From Notospermus geniculatus (taxonomy: Eukaryota; Nemertea; Pilidiophora; Heteronemertea; Lineidae), in assembly GCA_002633025.1 (NCBI GenBank), contig NMRB01000321.1, positions 295,710 through 359,709 on the forward strand: DNA of 64,000 nt, written 5' to 3'. Under the pieces are notes generated by a model. It was given only the letters and a program-made list of their open reading frames with translations. It had not been told where the DNA came from and ran no database searches. Of this stretch, positions 51,461-61,800 are shown one piece after another. Position 1 is the stretch's first letter. Every line of letters starts with the position of its first letter. Made by a program: the position numbers and the translations under genes.

Positions 51461-53090
51461 ATTCTTGAATCGAATTATTCTCAACTGTGAACCCTTTTTT
51501 CCCACAGCAGATCCGGTGTAACGTTTTTCAGTGAAGCCCATGTGTCGGCTGTTGTTCCTATATTGTTCACCTCTTGACGGAATAAGGGTCAAACACTTCA
51601 CGCAAAGTTTGTACTAAGGTTTCATAGTGTATGCAAAGAACGTTCTATGGTTTCATAGTGTATGCCAAGAACGTTCTATGGTTTAGTGTACATGTAAGTG
51701 TCACTCTGATGCACAGTCACACTGAAAAACGTTACACCAGTCGTTACCATGTTCGCCAACCTGGTCCTGTGCCCTACACGTGGCATTTGGAACCAGGTGC
51801 TGGCACGCTTATGGATGGATAGAGGTACTCAAAATCATTCCCCAGCTGAACATGTGATTCAGAAATCGACTGAGGAATTGTATATTACCAATGAATATTT
51901 TTAAAATTTCTTTGGCACAAGAAGCTCTTGTCAGTCTTTAGACTGAGAGGATGAAGCATGTTGCGTACAGAAGGCTTCTCTGTGGATGCCATACAAGATA
52001 TAACTGAAGGAATCTCAATTTTCTATTTTATTCAAGAATAATTTGCCATTACGGTAAATCTTTAGTAAAAAGTAAAGTCGTCTCCGAATTTCACAAATTT
52101 TTAACCCCAACTGGGGTCTTCCTCAGGCACTTTCTAGTAGAGATCCCAGAAGTGAATGACTTCTGGGATCACTTCTCGAAAGATCTCACTTCTGGGATCT
52201 CTACTAGAAAGTGCCGGAGGAAGACCACGATTGGGGTCGAAAAATTGCAGAATTCGGAGACGACTTTTAGTCATTTTGTGTGTCGCTTTTTGTGCTGTAT
52301 GTTGGATATCCATTAAATCTTGAAGTTAAGATTTATAATGCTTGAAAATCATCCACTGAATGACAAATCTGTACTTCTCATTCATTTCAAACATTGTTCA
52401 TCACATTCGGTCATGCCATATGCAAAACTGTGATAAAGTGCATCCATGCCAAACTATTCATGTGTGAGACAAGTTCAGCTTTAATTTCTAAACATGAACA
52501 AAAGCAAAATTAGATACGGAGTCCTAGGATCCTCTCTTATTCTTATCTATTTTTGACAATAGATTATCCATTTCCAGGTGGGATTTTCAATGGTACGTGA
52601 AAAAATAAAATTTGTACTGCTGAAAGTAGTTTTTGATCTACACGGTATAAAATGTACAGCAAAAAGGATACATGTATAGTCTGACCCAATCAGACTATAC
52701 AGTACCTTTATGTTACATGTACAGTAGGCCTACATGTGTATATAGACATTCTTCGTGGCTATTTCTGCCTGAAGGACATTATTGACACTCTTGATGGTAA
52801 GCAAGATCTCTGGCCTTGGCACCACTACATGAGGAGCCCTCCCAGTCTGAGTTCCCTCCGAATATATTCCTGATAACATGCAAAATTTTTAACAAAGAAT
52901 TATATCTATATTCCACCACAATAACTGTCATTTTAGTAATAAAGTGTATTAAAGGAAATAAGTAGGTATCCAAGATGAAATGTAGACCATACATTTTTAT
53001 CGAGAGAAAACTTCATTCAATCTAAGGTTGTGCTTTTTGTACGTCAAGAGAAATATATATTATTTATAATAAAGATTCTTGTTTTTTTCT
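51461..53090 (+). other. probable SHIP 3' untranslated region
   Basis: AT-rich sequence after the SHIP stop. AATAAA signals occur at 52938-52943 and 53068-53073, the latter followed by a T-rich tract, so transcripts probably end near 52.96 or 53.09 kb. Contains a palindromic repeat C at 52071-52271. The exact end is an inference. Confidence 0.5.
52071..52271. repeat. dispersed repeat C as a 200-bp palindrome
   Basis: AGTAAAGTCGTCTCCGAATT ... CCCCAACTGGGGTCTTCCTC on the left is mirrored by GGAAGACCACGATTGGGGTC ... AATTCGGAGACGACTTTTA. The centre is at about 52165. Confidence 0.85.
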
Positions 53091-53317
53091 CATTTAGCTC
53101 ACCTGAGCAGGGTGTACAACTGGGTGTCTGTTGCCTCTGGCCCAGCACATAGGCCTATATGTAAATGACGAAGCTTGTCAGAATGGTACACGCTTTTATA
53201 CATGTACAGAACAAATTTAGCTAGTCCACCGTCCCAAGCTGGTGGTTTATTTGAAATCTCCAAATGGTAGGCCTAACCATTGTACAACACAGCCACGCTG
53301 ACAGTTTGCTGAAATAT

Positions 53318-53525
53318 TTAACCCTTTCGTTACAGGCACATATGGTCACCAGCTTATGGAGACCATTTTAGTTTTTTTGTAACCAATACTCCATAATTTA
53401 GGCCTACTGTATGAAGAAGTGAAGGGAAACTAAATAAACCACTGCGACCCGGTGACCAGGTCCCACAGAAATTTCGTGGGGGTTTGAATGACCCGGTGAC
53501 CAGGTCCTACGTAACGAAAGGGTTA
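53318..53525. mobile_element. TTAA-type MITE (right TTAA mutated)
   Basis: TTAACCCTTTCGTTACAGG ... CCTACGTAACGAAAGGGTTA. The right side reads TTAT. Inner phrase GACCCGGTGACCAGGTCC is duplicated. Confidence 0.65.
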
Positions 53526-53750
53526 TACAAAGGTTCAGACCAGTAGGGTTCAGACAGATGATATTGAGATATGAAAATTAGCATGAACCGAGCACCGAAA
53601 TCGGAACCTTAAAAACTTACCGAACTTTGTCCCTGCAAAGAAGCCAATCCTGGGGTCCTGTTTCCTCTCCAAGCCAGAGCCTTCAAACCTTCAAGCAGAA
53701 CTGAGACTAACTACTCAATCCATGCTTCTTACACTCGGTCAGAATCTGTC

Positions 53751-54193
53751 ATATGTGACCCTCCACTAGTCGCACAGAAAAAGAGCCTAAATGTACTGAC
53801 ACGACACCAGGAGAAAAAAGACGGAAATAGAATCACTCACACTTCACAATAGACAGACAGACAGAAATATGACAAGTACGTTGATCCCAACTTGCCAACC
53901 TCCGAGTGACTGATGACTGGTTTTGTGGTGGAGGGTCACATTTATCAATTTCAGTAGCCTCTGTCTGTCTATAGTGAAGTCTGAGGTGATTCTGTTTCTT
54001 TCAGTAGAGAGCTTCTGCAAGCACCCGGTTAGGCCATATGACAAGGTTTATCTATTGTTTGGGTGCACTCACACAATAGATAAATGTCGTCGTAGAAGCT
54101 CACTATTATCTCCTGGTGCCATGTCAGTAGGCTACCTTTAGGCTCCTTTTCTGTGCGACTTAACACTGGTTTTGTGGCAGAGGGTCACATATG
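53751..54193. mobile_element. ATATGTGACCCTC-ended element
   Basis: CATATGTGACCCTCCACTAG + TCGCACAGAAAAAGAGCCTA on the left is mirrored by TAGGCTCCTTTTCTGTGCGA ... GCAGAGGGTCACATATG. An inner inverted copy of the terminus (GTGGAGGGTCACAT) lies near 53930. Confidence 0.75.
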
Positions 54194-55270
54194 CCACTGC
54201 CAATTCAAAGAAATTCATAAGAATCAATCAACTGGAAAGGGAATCGACGTTCCTCTATTACATGTTCCTCTAGGCCTAAAAATTCCAGGAAAGACCTCTC
54301 TGAACTGGACCCTAGGATAGACAACATTAACTGGGCACTTCAGGTGACACTCGCCTGAAATAAGTACCGAAATTGAACAGTCCAAAATTGAAATTGAACG
54401 CACTAAAGTTGAAACAGAAATGTAGGTCTGTGTTGGCTCTAACACATAGACCTTATCTGGATAGGCCTAGGTCTACATGGCCTCCCTATACTTTTGTTGA
54501 TCTGAATAGGCCTACATGGCCCCAAGACCTTTTTCGATAGACCTGCATAGCTCCAGAACTCAGTCCGAGTGGGGCTAGGCCTACCGGTACATGACCCCCT
54601 AGATATTTTGTCAATGTGAGTAGGCCTCTATTGCCCCTAGATTTTGTCGATAGACCTATATAATCCCTGGCCAAGTCATTGACCAGGATGCCAGGCCTTG
54701 GAACATTCATCATCATCGTCATCACTTGTTTTCGGCTATGATAGCCTGATTGGACTGTAAGCCACTGCTTATTTTAATACATTTTGAAGCTGAAATTTTT
54801 CTCTGGGACACACTGTTGAAATCCAAGTAAAAAAACAAGAAAACCAAATCATGAGAGATTCTATAACATTTATCAATAAACAATCATACCATCTAATTAC
54901 AAGAATCCTGGTGTATTTACATCATGTACATGTACATATACATGTATGTGCTGAAATTCTGTGCTACGACTACGTGTAGCCTACTGAGACAAGCAAATCA
55001 AAATGCAACACCGAGTCACGCCACACAGCTGTTTTAGGCTTTTGAGTCCTTCCATCGAAATGGTTTCATAACCTCTTTAGGTTCTTGACTATGAAGTAAT
55101 ATGTCTTACGTGTTTCCTTAGGTGTTAACTTCGTTACGAGGCAATAAGAACGTTGCATCATTGCTTGCTCATTTGCATTTCAAATGGCAGACTTTGTACA
55201 CAAAGGAAATTTGTATAGCTTTCTTTTGTATATCTAAGCTCTCCAATATTAGAAATATCAGAAATGAGAA
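54194..55270. other. no gene recognised
   Basis: Rich in TAGGCCTA and TCGATAGACCT phrases between 54270 and 54720, then AT-rich. No supported gene. Confidence 0.4.
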
Positions 55271-55272
55271 AC

Positions 55273-55278
55273 TTTATT
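55273..55278 (-). terminator. candidate polyA signal for ACOT9-like gene
   Basis: TTTATT on the plus strand reads AATAAA on the minus strand, about 540 bp beyond the ACOT9 stop codon. Nothing nearer was found. Position only; not confirmed. Confidence 0.35.
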
Positions 55279-55815
55279 TGATGGCCGCATGCTTTAGACA
55301 AAATATCAGTCCACGACTTCCTATCCTTCTATTCGCGAAATAATCATTTGTGAGGAAGCTATTGTCGTCAGAAAAAGTTAAGTACATATTTCACCATGTA
55401 AGAATCCTCGGAGTAGAAAACGAATGATACAATATCCTAGCTGAATAACTACCAATCCACGATATATTCTTACAAACTCGATCACGTTTGTGAATTTTCT
55501 GTTTTTTGAGAGCTCATTTTGTAGAGGTATTCAAGACCTATCCCTTGTTCTTACATAAGTCTCAGAAAATGACGCGGTATTACTCGAACATTGGTTGGTA
55601 AATGACAAGAGGGTGATCAGTTCATTCGATGGAGGCTCAAACAGCTGTGGCCAAACTGCGGACAAAAAGAAACAAAGAGACATTGAGGTGCTGCTTTACG
55701 ACTGGAAATTTACAAAACAATCGATGTGTTCAAATATTCATTTACAAACAAAAAGTGGGCAGAATTGGAGTATTGGGGAAAAATTGGAACAAAAACAATG
55801 TCGTGTCTTCTAGGC

Positions 55816-58800
55816 TTATATTCCGATCTCTTCGTCAGCCGTTACTAGTTTCATGGCTTCGTCGAAGTGTCTTTTCCCGTCCAGATACATCATGGTTTCT
55901 GAAACAATATAAACTCTTTCAGCACTTTCTTAGAAAGAGCCTGCCATGTTGAGCGCAGCGACCAAATCATCATCCATATCAAGGGCAGATCCAGGATTTC
56001 AGAAAAGAGGTGCTAGAAACATTGAAATCTGCAGTGAATTTCAATGATTTGCTCCAAATTTCAGAATTTCATGGTCGATTTTACAGATTTGTTTGCCAAA
56101 AGGGGGGTGTGCGCCCCCTTGGATATGGCTGGGCAAGAACCAAAATCCTGAGAGATTCTAGTTTGTCAAACAGCTAATATATGGCATTGCACTGATGGTT
56201 GTTGACGACAGATCTCCTCCATGTGAGAGTTGTCTCAAAGAAAAGACAGTAGGAGAGCCAACTCGCAGGAGAAAACTCTAACGTTTAGGCCAGCCATGAG
56301 ATAACCCAGGGCTGGGCATGCAGGGTCGGATCCAGGGGGGGCGTACGCCCCCCTATTTTTGGCAGAGCAATGATATTTTTTACCAAGAAAAATTCAATCA
56401 CATAAAAATTCGAGTATTTCGCTCTCAGATGCCGGGAAAATGCATCTAAAAGCACTTAAATTGTCAAATTTTTCTGACCCCCCTTTGGGCCTCGCGCTTT
56501 CGGTGCTCACCACCTCCGTCGAGCTAGGCCCCTTTCTGTCAACCCTGGATCCAACCCTGGCATGGCAAGTACAATCAAAAGAAATCCCTTACAGAGGATA
56601 TAGTAAACTAGCAAAAAAATTCAGCACCATTACCTGAATATGACTTTGGAAATACTGCGGGAACATTTCCCAGTGTTGTAAATGTAAAATGGAAAGTGTT
56701 GGTGGTCTCTTGTGTTCCAGCCATGGGGTCGACCACCTCCGCGTGCACCCGGATTTGAAGCTTCGTACCACTTGAGTAGACGACCTGAAACAAATGGGAA
56801 AGTCTCAATACATTGGAACCTCTCTATTAACCCAATAGAGCCGCCTATTTTTTGCACTTTCCATCTATAGCTTTCACCGTCCTGAACCGCCACGAAATGC
56901 CACTCGACATTAAGCTGAATAGAGAACGTTGTAATGAGTCAAGGCGGTTTATGGCGGTATCGGCATCTGGAGACATGCCGATTGTGGCGGTGCTGGCAGT
57001 AATTGGTGATTTTGATTTCTACATTAGAAGTGATGGGGATTTTTGTCAAAAAGTGGGCGTGGTATTCTAGGCGGCTCATGGCAGGACGGTTTAGGGTGGC
57101 ATGGGCTCTATGGGTTAAAGACACCATTGGGAATGACAAATACTGTCCTTAATTGAGAGGTGTTCTTATTACAGAGGGCAGACAAGGAGCAGATAAGGTC
57201 TGTAGTTTACCTTTTTTCCATTTGAGTGCAGACAAGGAGCAGAATAGGTCTGTATGTTACCTTTTTAGGCTACAACTTGACGGCAGACGAGAAGCAGAAT
57301 AGGTCTGCATATTACCTGAGATGATAGGAACAACAGCGAACCAATCGCTACCGGTTTCTTGAACACGATATCGTCCACGGCGATCACGAACGGTCTCCTC
57401 TGACTAAACACGCTTGCATTGGCCCAGGCTAGCTCAAAAGCTTGCCGCATTAGGAAGCCACCGAAGACTTTATTATGGATATTTCTTTCCTGAATTGGAA
57501 ATTTGTGAAAAAAAATGATTAAAGTTTACATTGTGTTAGTAATTACTCACGCCAGTTGCCATCCAGGTACATATACCGGTACTGAGTACACTCAACGTTG
57601 CTTAAATACATAACTCTTAGCTTGCAGGTGAATGCCCCAACCACTGGCCACAAAGGAAATTGTCCAAGGCCAGCAGGTCAGGCCGCACCATGTAACAAGG
57701 CTAGAATACATACATTATGTTTATGTATGGTACAGCAAGTATGATATACATGTCGACCACTTATAACTACCGATACCATTATAACTACTATCCATACTTA
57801 GGATCCAGCTCATTCACTTCTGGGATCTCTACTAGAAAGTGCCTGAGGAAGACCCCGATTGGGGTTGAAAATTTGCAAAATTTGGAGATGACTTTACGTA
57901 TCTTAACGACCACTTCTCAGACATTTACATGTACAGCTCAGCCGTCCAATGCATAAAGGCAGTAACTCCCATTTTGGCACAGAGACACCTTTTGGTCATT
58001 TTGGAATCCGCTCTTGAAGCTTCACCTTCCTGATGTACCATTTAACTCCAATACCCTGTATTTAAAGAATTACTAAGGCCACTAAGGCAGTAACTTCACT
58101 ACCCCACCCCAAAACCAATGCAAAAAGGCAGTATCTCCAAAAATTAATAGGAAAATGCATTGGAAGTTACTGCCTTTTTGCATTGTATTTTGCTCTGGAT
58201 TTCCTGACAGTCAATGTCCGATATTTTGTAATCAATTTTTCTCAAAACTATGAAAAGTCAAGTTACTGCCTTTTTGCATTGGACGGCTGAGCTGGCTGAG
58301 CTGCTTGAACAGTAAATCTATTCATCTGAAGATGCCAGCCAAGGGGCCTATCAACAGAACTATTTTTGTGAAAGTGTGCATTGCTTTTTTCCCATTTTCC
58401 TTACCTGTGGATGACAGATGATGACATTTTTCAGGGTCGCTTCCTTCATCCACATGGCATCTTTTGGTAAGATACGTTGTTTAAATGTGTGAGCACTAAA
58501 ACAGAATTAATCATGGAACCATAAAAAAACTTTCAATAGGAGCAGTCAGCCGCGCATATTGCCAACAGATGGCAGCAAAGTTCTAGCGGACCAATGTACA
58601 GGAAAATCTACGTGATTGGTGCTCGATCAATAATGACTGGGTTCGCTATATGCACTGAATTGGGCTGTAGTGACACCTATTGGTCAACTCGCTGACAGCT
58701 CCTATTACGGGGCAAAGGTCACAAACGCCATCTAAAAACGTGTGGCAGAACTAAGTATTTGGCTAATATTGAGCTATACTAAAGGTGATTTCAGTTCTTT

Positions 58801-61800
58801 TTTCAATTATTTAGGCGCTCTGAAAGGGTTAACACAGGACTTACTGTGGATCAATAGAACTAATAAACATCTCATGTATAAGGTTGCTTTCTTCCTTTGT
58901 AGGTATTGTCTTGAGTAGGGACTTACTGGCTTCAAGTTTCCTTTGATCTTTATTCGCTGTATAAAGATAGATAGATAATTTGAAGCTTCATACCGTAATC
59001 CTTTTGGATCTTACACCCAGCCACCTATTTTTTTGCACTTTCCATCTGTACCTTTCTCCGCCATGAAGTGCCATTGCATTAAGTATAATGAGTCAAGGTG
59101 GTTTATGGCGGTATCGGTGTCTGGAGACATGGCGGATTGTGGCGGCGCTGGCACTTTGCCCATGTTGAAGTTAGGTTGAGTCATACTTTACCTTCACCCT
59201 TTCGCAAGATCTCTTCTTCCTCAGGTGTAGTTGTTTTCAGAGGATTCACAAGTGCTGCCCTGGATTAGAGTAAAATAAAGATTATATCTGTGGGCAAAAA
59301 ATGAACCACCTAAGGAATTTAAAATCAAGCATCTAAAACTGTGCAAGCCGTGAACATAATTTTTAAGACATGCAATTTTATGTGAATATTACCCATCTGA
59401 GGTAAACATTTCAGCCCTGAACCTAAAATGTGTGGCGGTCTCGGAAAACCCGTCGGAAGTGTACGAGTGATCAACAAGGGTTGTTAGATTGCCTGTGCGT
59501 TGATCTGCTACTGTTCACCTGTTACGTAGTACATTTCAGCTATTGAAATGTGCGGGTTCACCAAGGCCATTAACACTTTCCTCAAACGCAACATCCGACG
59601 GGTTTTCCTAGACCGCCTCACAAGTAGCATGACAGATGTAAAATCCAGCTGACAACCATGAATTCACCTAAATTAGTGACAGCCTCTATCTGACACGTAA
59701 AAGTACATTTGAAGCTAGGCATAGATTTGAACAGTTTGCCAAAAATTCATCTCGCGAAAGGTGAAATATAGACTAAACGCCATGGCCTTCTCCCCCACCT
59801 CCTTACCCGGTACTTACTTTTTATTTTGATCCCTTGCAACCATCAGAAACCGAGCGTCCAGTATATGAGCCCAATTATCTGTTTCTCGTTCCTGTAGGAC
59901 ATTCATCGTGACCTCCATAGACGTTCTTCCTACCCACGTCACTCTTCCCGTAATTTTCATATCACAGTCAGAAAGAATATGCTTTTCCTTCAAATCTGAA
60001 ATTTTGAAAAAGTAATTTACACTGACTCAATCAGTAACATAACCCTTTCAAAATTGGACCGATTTTACACTTCGACAACTAAAATTCTAATATTACCGGT
60101 ATTATGCTCAGCTGCACGTTGATTTTTGGCTCATCTCACAGATTGATTAAAATTAGTTCAGGATTGGAAAATCCGCCGTTTTCTCTCAGAGTCGGCGAAA
60201 GTGAGTCCAGTCAGGACGTTCGTTGTCACCTTCGATGTGACAAAAACATGAAAAATGTGTTTGTCACACACAATTTTAGGTCACAATTATACATAACGTA
60301 CAATGTGCCTGATGGAGACCATGTGGCTGATTTAGTCAAACACTTCTTCATGAACCAGTAATGATTATGCGATGTGAGTGGTACTACATCTAAATCAGCT
60401 ATAAAACTAACTAAAATGAGGAAAGAGGGGCACAAATGGGCATAAAAAAAAATAAAGCAGAACAAAAGCATAAAGCTACGTACACACGTGTACTTTATAC
60501 TTATAGCTGTAGTCATGTGTACACCCAAAACTCCTTGCCATTGACATTGTTGTTGCCGTATTGTCGTTGCTGCATTTTTGTTGTCGGAAAATCGTACACA
60601 TGAGTACGCAGCTTTACTGACAAAATGATTTCTAAGAAAACAATGAAATGAATGGAGAGGTGAAACAGAGCAAGAGAAAAATAATGGAGAAAGGGGAGAG
60701 ACATCAAGCATGTCATTCAAGCGAAATACACATCCACAGTGATGTAGACACCTTACCAACTCTGTCAACAAGGGCAGTAACTATGCTCAGAGGTGACATG
60801 GTCTGAACCTCTTCTTTTTCAATGGTATTGTGACTGTATGATACCCAGACTGAAATGACCAAGATGTGCAGGGAATGCTAGTAGTGTTCTACTCTACAAG
60901 CATCATATGCCTGGCAACCGGCATGAATTGTGCCCGGCATGCATCCTACATCCCATGCACCTGTCCTACCTACGATTCTCAAATTCCCAGATCTGCGCAC
61001 TTCCACCGAAATCGCAACCACGACCTCGATCTGAAACCAGCTGACGTGGTGCAATCCATGATTCAGCAATGGTTGACTCTGATGCAACGTCGTCGAAGTC
61101 ACTGTCATGGGGTTCTCTATGTTTCTCTATCGTTCTCAGTTTCAGACCGAGGTTGTCGTTGCGATTTCAGCAGAAGTGCGCAGATCTTTCTAAGTTTATG
61201 TCAATTTGAGAATTGTCCATTGTCGAATCGAGAGAGGACTATCCTCCCATAGCAGGGGTTTGGTCTCGTTCCTCTTCATACACTTGAGTGGATAAAGAGG
61301 TAAAAACCCCTGCTATGGGAGGATGAGAGGACAGACGCATGACGAATGTAGTTATGCATGGAAGCTGAAAAGCAAGACTAGGATACAAATTTACACAGAA
61401 ATGGCTTAATGTACAATATTTGCTGGATTGCATAGCAAAGACCCTGGAACAGGCATGCCATGCAACAGAATGTCAGGACCACGAGGAGATTGTCGAAAAG
61501 TCGGGAAATTTCTCTTATCAAAACATCTATGTTTTTGATCCTCTGAGGAGAAAATTTCTATCATTTTCATTTTACTCATTTTACTAGTTTTTCTAATCTT
61601 TCCAACAAGAAATTCTTGGTAGAATGCTTAAACAAAAACACCTTTCAAAACAAGTTCCAGAAGTGGCCAGTTTACTTGTCACGGTTTAAGCAACAAGAGT
61701 TGAAGAAAACTCGCTGAGCAGCTGGAACTTATTCCAAGAAGTGAAAAGTTCAAAACCAGGATTATTTGATTTGACATGGCCAATGATGGCAAACTCTGGG

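Noticed and set aside
60226-60771. 181-codon minus-strand frame
   Set aside because: It lies in an ACOT9 intron and overlaps the true exon at 60757-60849 in another frame. It is Phe/Cys/Ser-rich and has no family motif.
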